DNA of 45,530 bases from positions 1 to 45,530 of the forward strand of contig CABUTR010000013.1 of NCBI GenBank assembly GCA_902494555.1. The letters are read 5' to 3'. This document shows positions 7,643 to 15,881 of this stretch, in pieces. The stretch comes from an uncultured Collinsella sp. Lineage in GTDB: Bacteria; Actinomycetota; Coriobacteriia; Coriobacteriales; Coriobacteriaceae. The notes beneath the pieces were generated by a model. That model saw nothing but the letters and a program-made list of their open reading frames with translations. It ran no database searches and had not been told where the DNA came from. The position numbers were made by a program, and so were the translations under genes. The number at the start of each line of letters is the position of its first letter. Positions within the stretch are counted from its first letter, which is position 1.

Positions 7643-9859
7643 TTACTTGTCGGTGCCCAGCTTGTGCGGCTTGAGGGCGAGCGCATTGACGAGCGCGTCG
7701 GTGGCAGACTTGACGGCCGCCGGCTGCGGATCGTTGACGTGATCCTCGGGATGCACGGGCAGGTCCTTCTTGACGGCATCGTGGATCAAGTTGAGGTACT
7801 CAGTCACGCCAGTGGTCGATAGGTGCGTGCCATCGCCATCGAACAGGTCGTTGCGGTTGGCACTGTATCCGTACCAGTCGATAACGCGTACGTTCTTGTA
7901 GCGCGTAGCGGCGTTGGCGATGGCCTGGTTGGTAGAGCCAACCCACGGCTGCGGGCTGCGCGTGTTCACAAATACCACAATACGCTTATCTCCTGCATCG
8001 GCCATGATGGCGTCGATCTGGTCGTCGGTTACCAAACCGTTGGTGCCCAGGGCAAAGACCACGATCTTGCCGGCAAGGTTCTGCTGGATATAGCCCTCAA
8101 ATGTCGCGCGCCCCGCATCAAACTGGCGGCCCTTTTCGGCATCGATATGGCTGTGCGGGAACACGCCGTCAAAGGTGTCCACGGCACGCAGCGACACGGA
8201 GTCGCCGATCATAAGCAGATCGTAGGAGCCATCGGGGAAGCCGTCATTGTCCTTGTCGGTGCCGTCGGCCGCCTGCTGGTCGGTGGGCGCGGTGTTTTTG
8301 GCTTCCTTGTTGAGGACTTCGGCGCCCTCGCCGCTCAGTGCAGACGTCTCGGGCACAAAGATCAGGCCGCCCAGTGCAACGACCAACACGACAGCGCAGG
8401 TTGCGCAGACAGGGACGTGCGCGCGTGCCCAGTTGGCGGGCTTTGTGGTGCCATCGCGGAACTCGGCGACGGTGCGGCCGAAGGCGCCCTTCCTAAACGG
8501 CGTTTCGATAAAGCGATAGGAGCACTCGGCTACGGCGACCACCAGCAGCACCTGCAAAATGTATTGCCACCAGGGCGTATCGTTGATGTTGGCGACCGGG
8601 TTCATGAGCAACAGCAGCGGATAGTGCCACAGGTAGATGCTGTACGAGCGCTTGCCAATCCACACGAGCAGCTCGGCGGACAGCGCGCGGGCAACCATTC
8701 CCTGGGGCTGCACGCAGGCGGCAATAACCATGAGCGTGAGGATTGAGCACAGCAGCGTGCCTCCGCGATACTGGAACGCAGTGTAGCCGTTGGTGAGCGC
8801 GACCATGGCGGCAAGGCCAACCAGACCCACGACGCCCAGCACATCGATGGATGCGGGCGAGGACCAAAAGCGCACGAGGGCGCTCGGTTGTGCCGGGGCG
8901 GTCTCGGCTGATTCGTCGGCCTTCTCGCCAGGCTTGCCCTCGGCGTTCTTGCCGTGCTTGGCGGCGCCAGCCAGGCGATTGAGCCCCAAACGACGAGCGA
9001 GACGCACCGGCGCCAGATCGCGATCGGGGATAAAGGCCATCCAGGCGCCCAGCAGCAGCGAGAACACGCGGGTGTCGGTGCCGTAGTACACGCGGCTGGG
9101 GTCGGCGGCAGGGTTGTAAAGCACCATCATGGCTAGGGCAGATACCGCGGCAAGGCCCAGAACCACGCGGCGCGTGTTGGGTTTGCTCACATGCATGGAT
9201 ACCATGGCAAACAGCAGTGGCGGCCAAATCAGATAGAACTGTTCTTCGATGGCGAGCGACCAAAAGTGCGTGAGCGGCGAGGGGTCGCCCAGAGCATTGA
9301 AGTACGAGACGTTTTGGGCAATCTGCCACCAGTTGTTGAAGAACAGCAGCGACGGCAGGATGTCGGGGCGCATCTTGGTGAGCATCACGTGGTTAAAGAT
9401 GGTGCACAGCGCGCAGGTCACGAACACTACCGTTACCACGGCGGGGACCAGGCGACGGATGCGGCGAATCCAGAAGCTCTTAAGGTCGATGCGGCCGGTC
9501 TTAGCGACTTCGTTGAGCAGCAAGCGCGTGATCAGATAGCCCGAAAGCACAAAGAAGATCGTGACGCCAAGCAGGCCGCCCTGAGCCCACGTGAGGTTGA
9601 GGTGATAGAGCACCACCGCGACGACGGCAAGCGTGCGCAGGCCGTCGAGCGCAGGGATGTAGCGGGACTTGGGGCGAGCAGGCGTCTGCTCCGCGGCGGG
9701 AGTGTTGGCGCGGCCCGCGTTGTTGGCAGAAGCGCGATGGGGGCTCGCGGTGCGTCGCGGCTCGTTGGCACGGCGCTCGCCCTTCACGCGTTCGTGCGGC
9801 GCCGGCTCGTTGCCCGTGCGGCGTCGGCCGCGCGAGCCCGATTGCGAGAATTGTTCCAT
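7643..9859 (-). CDS. OatA-like O-acyltransferase with C-terminal SGNH hydrolase domain
   Basis: 738 aa. A basic, Arg/Ala-rich cytoplasmic N-terminus (~1-65) precedes an acyltransferase-3 membrane domain (~68-480, about ten TMs) opening with PALDGLRTLAVVAVVLYHLN, which contains the conserved His. A charged insert (~310-345, Lys/Glu/Ala) interrupts it. After the last TM (~498-520) an extracytoplasmic SGNH domain (~555-720) shows block I MIGDSVS (nucleophile Ser), the GTNG block and the terminal DGTHLSTTG Asp/His pair. Fusions of this type O-acetylate cell-wall or surface polysaccharides, as in OatA (peptidoglycan MurNAc). The substrate here is inferred. A weak GGATGATG ribosome site precedes the start. 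It is monocistronic and divergent from ribokinase. Confidence 0.85.
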   Translation of the reverse strand: MEQFSQSGSRGRRRTGNEPAPHERVKGERRANEPRRTASPHRASANNAGRANTPAAEQTPARPKSRYIPALDGLRTLAVVAVVLYHLNLTWAQGGLLGVTIFFVLSGYLITRLLLNEVAKTGRIDLKSFWIRRIRRLVPAVVTVVFVTCALCTIFNHVMLTKMRPDILPSLLFFNNWWQIAQNVSYFNALGDPSPLTHFWSLAIEEQFYLIWPPLLFAMVSMHVSKPNTRRVVLGLAAVSALAMMVLYNPAADPSRVYYGTDTRVFSLLLGAWMAFIPDRDLAPVRLARRLGLNRLAGAAKHGKNAEGKPGEKADESAETAPAQPSALVRFWSSPASIDVLGVVGLVGLAAMVALTNGYTAFQYRGGTLLCSILTLMVIAACVQPQGMVARALSAELLVWIGKRSYSIYLWHYPLLLLMNPVANINDTPWWQYILQVLLVVAVAECSYRFIETPFRKGAFGRTVAEFRDGTTKPANWARAHVPVCATCAVVLVVALGGLIFVPETSALSGEGAEVLNKEAKNTAPTDQQAADGTDKDNDGFPDGSYDLLMIGDSVSLRAVDTFDGVFPHSHIDAEKGRQFDAGRATFEGYIQQNLAGKIVVFALGTNGLVTDDQIDAIMADAGDKRIVVFVNTRSPQPWVGSTNQAIANAATRYKNVRVIDWYGYSANRNDLFDGDGTHLSTTGVTEYLNLIHDAVKKDLPVHPEDHVNDPQPAAVKSATDALVNALALKPHKLGTDK

Positions 9860-9952
9860 AAAACATCATCCAATGACGAGAATAATCAGCACGTATTCAT
9901 TGTAGCTGCCTGCCCCTGTGAATGCTTGCTGCTGGCGCAAGCTCAAGCGCGC

Positions 9953-9970
9953 GTCCACATCAAAGTGGAC
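9953..9970. promoter_or_regulatory. Operator-like palindrome before ribokinase
   Basis: GTCCAC (9953-9958) and GTGGAC (9965-9970) form inverted arms across ATCAAA, just upstream of a TAAAGT box, in the 187-bp divergent region. This position would suit a repressor site for the nucleoside-salvage operon. No regulator can be assigned from sequence alone. Confidence 0.3.
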
Positions 9971-10046
9971 TAAAGTTATAGGGGGTGCGAGAGTGCACAA
10001 TCGTTGGTCGACGGTGGGCGCAAAGCCTGAAGGCGAGGAGGTTTCC

Positions 10047-11042
10047 ATGGCGGATCACAGCATCGTTGCGGTGTTCGGCAGCATGAACATGGACCTTTCG
10101 GTGGCGTGCGAGCGCATGCCGCGCGCGGGCGAGACGGTCGATGGCAGCGGTTTTATCACCAACGCCGGCGGTAAGGGAGCCAATCAGGCCGTTGCCGCTG
10201 CGCGCATGGGTGCGCGCACGTGCATGATCGGCGCTGTTGGGCGCGATACCTTTGGCGATGCGCTTGTGACAGGGCTCCAGGATGCCGGCGTGGGCGTTGA
10301 GTTTGTGGCGCGTCGCGATGACGTGGAGACCGGTACCGCGACTATCATTCGCTGCGAGAGCGACAACCGCATCGTGCTGTCGCCGGGCGCCAACCATGCG
10401 CTTGCGGGCGAGGACGTTGCCCGCGCACTGGGGCGTTTGGTGGCCGACGAGCTTGACGGCGATGCCAGCGAGATTGCCCCGGCTGCTGGCGGCGTCTTTA
10501 TCGCCCAGGGCGAATGCGATCTGATGGCAACGGCCGCGGCGCTCTCTTGCGCTCACGAGCTGGGGTTCTATACGATCTTTAACCCGGCGCCCGCCTGCGA
10601 CCTGCCGGCAGGAGCGTGGCCAGCGGTCGACCTGGTCTGCCCCAATGAGACCGAGTGCCAGGTGCTGACGGGCATTCTGCCTACGGATGATGCGAGTTGC
10701 GTCGCCGCGCTCAATGCGCTGCTCGACAAGGGCGCCGGGGCTGCGGTCATCACGTTGGGCGGCGCCGGCTCGGTTACGCTCGGCGATGGCGGTGAGCCGC
10801 TGCGCATGCCGGCGCTTTCGAGCGCGGTGGTCGATACGACGGCCGCGGGCGATACGTTTATCGGCGCGTTGGCGGCGGCTCGTCTGGAGGGCCTGCCGCT
10901 CTTTGAGTGCATGGCGGCGGGCGCTCGCGCCTCGGCGGTGACGGTGTCGCGCCTGGGCGCTCAGCAATCAATTCCCACGCGTGCGGAAGTCGAGCACAAG
11001 TTTGGTTTAGACGGTTTGGATGTAGACGGAGAAGCGGAGTAG
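10047..11042 (+). CDS. rbsK: Ribokinase (PfkB family)
   Basis: 331 aa from ATG 10047, chosen for the AGGAGG five nt upstream and the family start (MADHSIVAVFGSMNMDLSV). Motifs: NAGGKGANQAVAAARMGA near the N-terminus (PfkB signature 1, ribose contact) and DTTAAGDTFIGALAA near residue 270 (signature 2, catalytic Asp and anion hole). It phosphorylates ribose to ribose-5-phosphate in the cytosol. The nucleoside hydrolase gene starts 4 nt after its stop, so the pair cleaves nucleosides and captures the ribose. Other PfkB sugars cannot be excluded, but this context favours ribose. Confidence 0.85.
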   Translation: MADHSIVAVFGSMNMDLSVACERMPRAGETVDGSGFITNAGGKGANQAVAAARMGARTCMIGAVGRDTFGDALVTGLQDAGVGVEFVARRDDVETGTATIIRCESDNRIVLSPGANHALAGEDVARALGRLVADELDGDASEIAPAAGGVFIAQGECDLMATAAALSCAHELGFYTIFNPAPACDLPAGAWPAVDLVCPNETECQVLTGILPTDDASCVAALNALLDKGAGAAVITLGGAGSVTLGDGGEPLRMPALSSAVVDTTAAGDTFIGALAAARLEGLPLFECMAAGARASAVTVSRLGAQQSIPTRAEVEHKFGLDGLDVDGEAE

Positions 11043-11046
11043 AACA

Positions 11047-12021
11047 ATGGCAACCAAGAAGCTGATCCTTGATCTGGATATGGGTGTGGATGATGCGATG
11101 GCGCTTGCCTATGCCATCGCGAGCCCCGAGATGGAGCTCGTCGGCATCACCACGTGCTTTGGCAACGTGCGCGTCGAGCAGTCGGCGCACAACTGCTTGG
11201 CGGTGCTCGACCTGTTGGGTCGTCCCGAGGTGCCGGTGTACCTGGGCGCCGATCGTCCCATGAAGGCAACCGAACCCTACACGCCGCCGGCGTCCACCAC
11301 GCTTATCCACGGCAAGAACGGCATCGGCGGCGCAAGCGTGCCCGCCTCGCCGTACGAGCCGGTGGGCGCGACGTCGGCCGATGGCAATGCGGCGGTCGAT
11401 TACCTGATTGATGCCGCGCGTACCTATGGGCCCGATCTGGTCTACGTTGCGACCGGCCCGCTCACCAATCTGGCGCTTGCCCTGGAGCGCGATGCGGCGG
11501 CGATGATGTCCATCGGCCGCGTGGTCGTGATGGGCGGTGCGCTTACCGTGCCCGGCAACGTGAGCGCGGGCGCCGAGGCCAATATGGCAAGTGATCCCGA
11601 GGCGGCCGATGCCGTGCTGCGTTCAGGTCGCAAGCTCACCATGGTGGGCTTGGATGTGACGCACCGCGTGGTGCTCACGCGTCGCGACATTGCCGGCTGG
11701 ACGGGCTCGGGCACTATGGCTGGCTGCGCTTTTGCGAGCATGGTCGAGCACTATATCGGTTCGTACGAAATGAACGCGCCCTACCTGGGCGGCTGCGCGC
11801 TGCACGATCCGCTGGCGGTTGCCGTGGCGATTGATCCCACGCTCGTGGGTGCGCTCGGCTGTAACCTGCGTGTTGACTTGCTGGGCGAGTATCGCGGCCG
11901 CACCATCTGCGACGAGCACCGTCTGTCCGATCCGGATAAGAGCGCGCTCGTGGCGCTCACCGTGGACGCCCCACGTTTCCTCGTGGAGTTTAAGGCGCGC
12001 ATGGCCCGCGTCCTGGGCTAA
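11047..12021 (+). CDS. Nucleoside hydrolase (IunH/RihA family)
   Basis: 324 aa. The N-terminal Ca2+ motif DxDxGxDD appears as LDLDMGVDDAMAL. Further family motifs are GNVRVEQSAHN, ATGPLTNLALAL, VVMGGALTVPGNVSAGAEANMASDPEAAD (substrate Glu/Asn) and HDPLAVAV (catalytic His/Asp). The enzyme hydrolyses the N-glycosidic bond of ribonucleosides to base plus ribose in the cytosol. It is directly downstream of ribokinase, which takes the ribose onward. Purine versus pyrimidine preference cannot be read from these motifs. No transporter is in this operon. Confidence 0.85.
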   Translation: MATKKLILDLDMGVDDAMALAYAIASPEMELVGITTCFGNVRVEQSAHNCLAVLDLLGRPEVPVYLGADRPMKATEPYTPPASTTLIHGKNGIGGASVPASPYEPVGATSADGNAAVDYLIDAARTYGPDLVYVATGPLTNLALALERDAAAMMSIGRVVVMGGALTVPGNVSAGAEANMASDPEAADAVLRSGRKLTMVGLDVTHRVVLTRRDIAGWTGSGTMAGCAFASMVEHYIGSYEMNAPYLGGCALHDPLAVAVAIDPTLVGALGCNLRVDLLGEYRGRTICDEHRLSDPDKSALVALTVDAPRFLVEFKARMARVLG

Positions 12022-12095
12022 ACGGTTTCTGTGCCCCGTTCCAGATTAGCTACCGAGTAAATACGCCCGTTGGGGGAATAGTCGCGTCGCTTCGC

Positions 12096-12142
12096 TTGAC
12101 AACAGGCTAAACTAGCTATTAAACATTTACTATTCTGTTTAG
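12096..12142 (+). promoter_or_regulatory. Promoter and TAAAC/GTTTA boxes before the first LacI gene
   Basis: TTGACA (12096-12101) with TATTAA (12117-12122) gives a -35/-10 pair at 15-nt spacing. AAACA (12121-12125) and TGTTT (12136-12140) are inverted around it. A TAAACT is also at 12108. Similar boxes recur at the other carbohydrate promoters of the window, suggesting autoregulation by the LacI protein. Confidence 0.4.
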
Positions 12143-12224
12143 ATTGAATTTGCGGTCGTTTAGTTGTCGAGTCACGGGGCGGTCAGGCCACGATGCTCGA
12201 CCGCGACCGTTACTAGGGGGAACA

Positions 12225-13235
12225 ATGGCCAAAGCAAGTGTTCGCGAGATCAGCCGCATCACCGGTTTTTCGCCTGCGACCGTGTCCAACGCGCTTAACC
12301 GCAAGCGCAGCGTGAGCGAGGAGACCGCCAAGGTCATCCTGGAGTGCGCGCAGTCGCTCGGCTATCAGCAGTCGACGCAGCTCGAGAGCATCCAGTTTGT
12401 GCTCGCGCGCAAGACGGGCGCCATTCTGGACGAGAGCACCTTTCATCCCGCGGTTATTGAGGGCGTGGAGCGCCAGGCACGTCGCCACGGCATGAGCACG
12501 AGCTTTGTCTCGCTCGACTTTAGCGACCTGGACGCCGTGCGCCCGCAGGTCGAGGGCCTGATTGCCGATCCGTCCGCTGCCATCGTGCTGATGGGCACCG
12601 AGCTGGGCGAAGAAGACTACGCCCTGTTCGCTAACGCCGCTGCCCACCTGATTGTGCTCGATGGCTGGAGCGACCGCCAGTACTTCGATGCCGTGGTCAT
12701 TGCCAATACCGATTCGGTGCTGCGTGCCGTGGACTACCTTATCGAGAAAGGTCACAAGCAAATCGGCTATCTGGCGGGCGACCTTCGTATCCGCAACTTT
12801 AAGGATCGCGAGCGCGGCTATCGTCAAGCGCTTGAGGACGCGGGCCTTGAGGCCAACCCGACATGGCGCGTCACGCTGGGCACCACGCTCGAGGGCGCTT
12901 ATCGCGACATGGGCGCGTGGCTCGACAACGCCTCGCACGAAGATCTGCCAACGGCTTTCTTTGCCGAAAACGACGTGCTCGCCGTTGGTGCCATGCGCGC
13001 GTTCAACGAGCATGGCATTCGCGTGCCCGAGGATGTCTCGATCATCGGCTTTGACGACCTGTCGCTGGGCGCTTTTTCCAACCCGCCGCTCACCACGGTG
13101 CATGTTCCCAAACACGAGGTGGGCGAGATCGCGGTGCGCCGCCTGGTGGGCAACATCCGCAATCCCAAGAGCTATACCTGCAAGACGGCCGTATCGACCT
13201 ATTTTGTCGAGCGCCAAAGCGTGCGCGAGATCTAG
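12225..13235 (+). CDS. LacI-family transcriptional regulator (first of two)
   Basis: 336 aa from ATG 12225, AGGGGG four nt upstream. Residues ~4-50 are the LacI helix-turn-helix and hinge (VREISRITGFSPATVSNALN). The rest is a periplasmic-binding-like effector domain ending in FDDLSLGAFSNPPLTTVHVPKHEVGEIAVRRLVG. Such proteins bind palindromic operators and release them on binding a sugar or sugar phosphate. It faces the second LacI gene tail-to-tail, the two stop codons sharing CTAG. TAAAC/GTTTA boxes in its own promoter resemble those before the isomerase operon, so it may control that operon; this is inference. Confidence 0.85.
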   Translation: MAKASVREISRITGFSPATVSNALNRKRSVSEETAKVILECAQSLGYQQSTQLESIQFVLARKTGAILDESTFHPAVIEGVERQARRHGMSTSFVSLDFSDLDAVRPQVEGLIADPSAAIVLMGTELGEEDYALFANAAAHLIVLDGWSDRQYFDAVVIANTDSVLRAVDYLIEKGHKQIGYLAGDLRIRNFKDRERGYRQALEDAGLEANPTWRVTLGTTLEGAYRDMGAWLDNASHEDLPTAFFAENDVLAVGAMRAFNEHGIRVPEDVSIIGFDDLSLGAFSNPPLTTVHVPKHEVGEIAVRRLVGNIRNPKSYTCKTAVSTYFVERQSVREI

Positions 13236-14227
13236 GCAGAACGGCGTTTGATAAGCGATGCCCCCAGCTCGATTTTGAGCGGGTGGTGCTCGGCCTCGTC
13301 GATGATCTCGACGAGGCGTCGTGCGGCGATGGCGCCCATATACTGCGAAGGAACGTTGAGCGTGGTCAGCTGCGGCTGCACGTAGGTGCCGCCGATGTTG
13401 TTGTCGAAGCCGACGACGCGTACGTCATCGGGCACGCGATAGCCGCGCTCGATGAAGGCTTTCATGGCTCCAATAGCCACATCGTCAAAGACGGCGACGT
13501 AGCTTTGGGCAAGGGACTCGCCCGAATCAATAATGTCGAGCATGCCCGAGTAGGCCTCGTCTAGATCGACGGCGAGCTCGTGGATGATGCCGCATTTTTC
13601 CGATCCGGCTAGCTGACCGATGGCGTGCTCGTAGGCGAAACGTCGTTCGGTGAAGTTGCCCAAGGTAATGGGCGTCGTTAACAGGTCGGGGACCGATCCA
13701 TACTTCGAATACAGGTACTGTACGGCAAGTGTCATACTGGCAGCGTTGTCGATCTTGACTGTGTCGACCCCAGCGCTCATGCATGAGTCCAGCAGCAGCA
13801 GAGGGCAGTCCAGCGATGCAAACGGCAAAAAATCCGACTCGTACATCTCGGTTGCGAGGATGATGACGCCGTCATATCGTGCCTCGGCGATGTCGGCGAT
13901 CTGTTGGTGAATGTTTTCGAATGGCGAGTAGTTCACCAGCGAAAACGAGAATCCCGCATGCCTAAGGGCGCCCTCGACTCCGGCGAGCATGTCGGCGAAA
14001 AAGGGGCTCGCAAAGATGCGGCGCCGGTTAAAGGCAACCAAGGCAACGGTTCCGCTTCTTTGTCGCTCGAACTTAATCTTGCTAAAGTCGTAACCTAGGG
14101 CTTCAGCGGTGCTGAGCACCAGCTGCCGTGTTTTTTCGCTTACGCCGCGTCGATTGTTAAGTGCAAGGGAGACGGCCGCTGCCGAGATTCCCAGCTGATC
14201 AGCAATTTGTTTTGCAGTAACGGCCAT
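13232..14227 (-). CDS. LacI-family regulator divergent from the glycosidase-PTS operon
   Basis: 331 aa. The N-terminal helix-turn-helix is AVTAKQIADQLGISAAAVSLALNN, followed by a LacI effector domain (~60-331) with the family C-terminal core GFDNNIGGTYVQPQLTTLNVP. It is divergently transcribed from the esterase-glycosidase-PTS operon, and the 152-bp gap carries several palindromes. It is therefore the likely local repressor. The inducer is probably the imported phospho-glycoside or its product, which is inference. Its stop overlaps that of the other LacI gene. Confidence 0.85.
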   Translation of the reverse strand: MAVTAKQIADQLGISAAAVSLALNNRRGVSEKTRQLVLSTAEALGYDFSKIKFERQRSGTVALVAFNRRRIFASPFFADMLAGVEGALRHAGFSFSLVNYSPFENIHQQIADIAEARYDGVIILATEMYESDFLPFASLDCPLLLLDSCMSAGVDTVKIDNAASMTLAVQYLYSKYGSVPDLLTTPITLGNFTERRFAYEHAIGQLAGSEKCGIIHELAVDLDEAYSGMLDIIDSGESLAQSYVAVFDDVAIGAMKAFIERGYRVPDDVRVVGFDNNIGGTYVQPQLTTLNVPSQYMGAIAARRLVEIIDEAEHHPLKIELGASLIKRRSA

Positions 14228-14244
14228 GGTGGTTCCTAACGGTT

Positions 14245-14330
14245 GTTAACTTAAAACGAGCTTAACACTCGGCTGTTCATTAAGCTAAATATTTAGTAAG
14301 TCAACTTAAGAATCGATAGAAGTTAAGTTG
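14245..14330. promoter_or_regulatory. Cluster of palindromic operators between LacI and the esterase-PTS operon
   Basis: Three palindromes lie in the divergent gap. GTTAA..TTAAC arms span 14245-14266; CTAAATATTTAG (14285-14296) is perfect; CAACTTAA (14302-14309) / TTAAGTTG (14323-14330) is perfect with a 13-nt spacer. CTTAA/TTAAG is the shared core and differs from the GTTTA boxes elsewhere, consistent with a dedicated LacI protein. Confidence 0.5.
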
Positions 14331-14379
14331 CGTCCCCAGTAGAGTTTGTCTCAACAAACGCAACAGCAAGGGGGACGAG

Positions 14380-15852
14380 ATGATCAGCGTTATTTCCGAA
14401 ATGCCCGTTACGGATGAGAGCTATCCGTTTTCGAGCGCCGAGCGCTACTGTCATCTGAGCGCGAATGGCTACGTCGAGCGCGAATATCGCGTTGACGGCA
14501 CCGCCAACGTATATCGCACTGCCGACGAAGATGGCGGCGTAGAGGTCATGACCGCCGATGCCCCCTATTCCAATCGCATTGTTGTCCGCGCGCCCAAAGA
14601 TCCGGCGCAGGCGAGCGGCAACGTGGTGGTCGAGATTATCAACCCCACGTCGTTCATGGAAATCGAGCGCATGTGGATTCTGGGCTACGGCGAGTTTGTG
14701 CGCTCTGGTGACATCTATGTAGGCATCACCAGCAAGCCCAATACCATCTCCAAGCTCAAGGAATTCAATCCCGATCGCTATGCCTTTATGAGTTGGGCGA
14801 ACCCGACTCCCGAGCGACCCTTCGACTATGATCCGGCCGAGCTCGAGCGCGGCGGCGCACTTCCCGACATGGACATCTCCTACGAGACAGGTCTGTTTTG
14901 GGATATGCTGACCGATCTTGCGTGGCTCCTGCGCGAGGACTCCGACCTCAACCCGATCCGCGATTATCCGCACCAGGCGATCTGCCTTACGGGATGGTCC
15001 CAGTCAGGCGCCTATCTGTTCCGCTACCTCAACAGCTTTGCCTATCGCGAGGAGGTGCGCCGCGACGGCCGCGTGTTTGACGGCTATCTGTCCGGCGGCG
15101 GCATCCATTCGCTGTGCACTCCCGTCAACCAGTATGAGTGCTGCCGGGACTATGCGCATCACCTGATGCGCGTGGAGCACGTCGAGGAGCCGTTCATCGC
15201 CCTTCAGACCGAAAGCGAGAACGGTCGCTTTGAGAGTTGGCGCACGCTTATGCCCGATAGCGATGCCCCCGATTTTAAGTACCGGCTGTACGAGGTGACG
15301 GGCGCCTCCCACGATACGCAGTGGAGCTATGTCGACTATTACCAGGACGACGAGGATCTTAAGCGTATCGACCACCTGCCGGTGTATGTCGGCAAGCATG
15401 CCGAGGCAAACGCCTATCCGTCGCAGTATCTCTTCCACGCTGCCTTCCGCAACCTGTTCCGTTGGGTCCGCACCGGCGCCGCGCCGGCAACGTGCCCGCG
15501 CATTGAGCTGGATGCAAACGGCGAGAACGTAAAGGATGCCCTGGGCAACACCAAGGGCGGTCTTCGCACCTGCCTGCTCGAGCATCCGTTTGCCCGTTAC
15601 TCCAACACGAGCCTGGTCGAGCCGGGTCAGGGCACGGTCGATAAGACGAGCGACAAGGATGGGCTGTTTGGCCACATGGAGTCGTTCTCGGCATCGATGC
15701 TCAAGGAGCTGTACGGATCGCTCGAAAACTACCGCGCCCTGTGCGAGCGCGATACGGCGATTGAGGTGTCGCAAGGCTTTGTCTGTGCCGAAGACGCCCG
15801 GGCGATCGTTGACTTTGCCGTGAGGTCCGCGAGCGAGCGGGGACTGAACTAG
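14380..15852 (+). CDS. Alpha/beta-hydrolase domain protein (Abhydrolase_10-like esterase)
   Basis: 490 aa, start after AAGGGGGACG. The nucleophile elbow is GWSQSG (Ser207) in the sequence ICLTGWSQSGAYLFRYL, and the N-terminal half has the family-like strand RIVVRAPKD..SGNVVVEIIN. No signal peptide, so it is cytosolic. Members of this poorly studied family are annotated as esterases of unknown substrate. As first gene of an operon with a glycosidase and a PTS, it may deacylate or otherwise trim the imported glycoside; this is inference. The catalytic acid and His cannot be assigned with certainty by eye. The glycosidase gene follows after 29 nt. Confidence 0.75.
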   Translation: MISVISEMPVTDESYPFSSAERYCHLSANGYVEREYRVDGTANVYRTADEDGGVEVMTADAPYSNRIVVRAPKDPAQASGNVVVEIINPTSFMEIERMWILGYGEFVRSGDIYVGITSKPNTISKLKEFNPDRYAFMSWANPTPERPFDYDPAELERGGALPDMDISYETGLFWDMLTDLAWLLREDSDLNPIRDYPHQAICLTGWSQSGAYLFRYLNSFAYREEVRRDGRVFDGYLSGGGIHSLCTPVNQYECCRDYAHHLMRVEHVEEPFIALQTESENGRFESWRTLMPDSDAPDFKYRLYEVTGASHDTQWSYVDYYQDDEDLKRIDHLPVYVGKHAEANAYPSQYLFHAAFRNLFRWVRTGAAPATCPRIELDANGENVKDALGNTKGGLRTCLLEHPFARYSNTSLVEPGQGTVDKTSDKDGLFGHMESFSASMLKELYGSLENYRALCERDTAIEVSQGFVCAEDARAIVDFAVRSASERGLN

Positions 15853-15881
15853 TAGGTATTAAGACCGGAGAGGGGTCTGTA

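Noticed and set aside
7315..7822. Small open frames across the inverted-repeat element and downstream gap
   Set aside because: They are Arg/Pro/Ser-rich with no ribosome site, and overlap the palindromes or the end of the acyltransferase gene.
10047..12021. Ribokinase and nucleoside hydrolase as part of the apiose-like pathway
   Set aside because: They form their own two-gene operon with a clear nucleoside-salvage logic and different promoter sequences.
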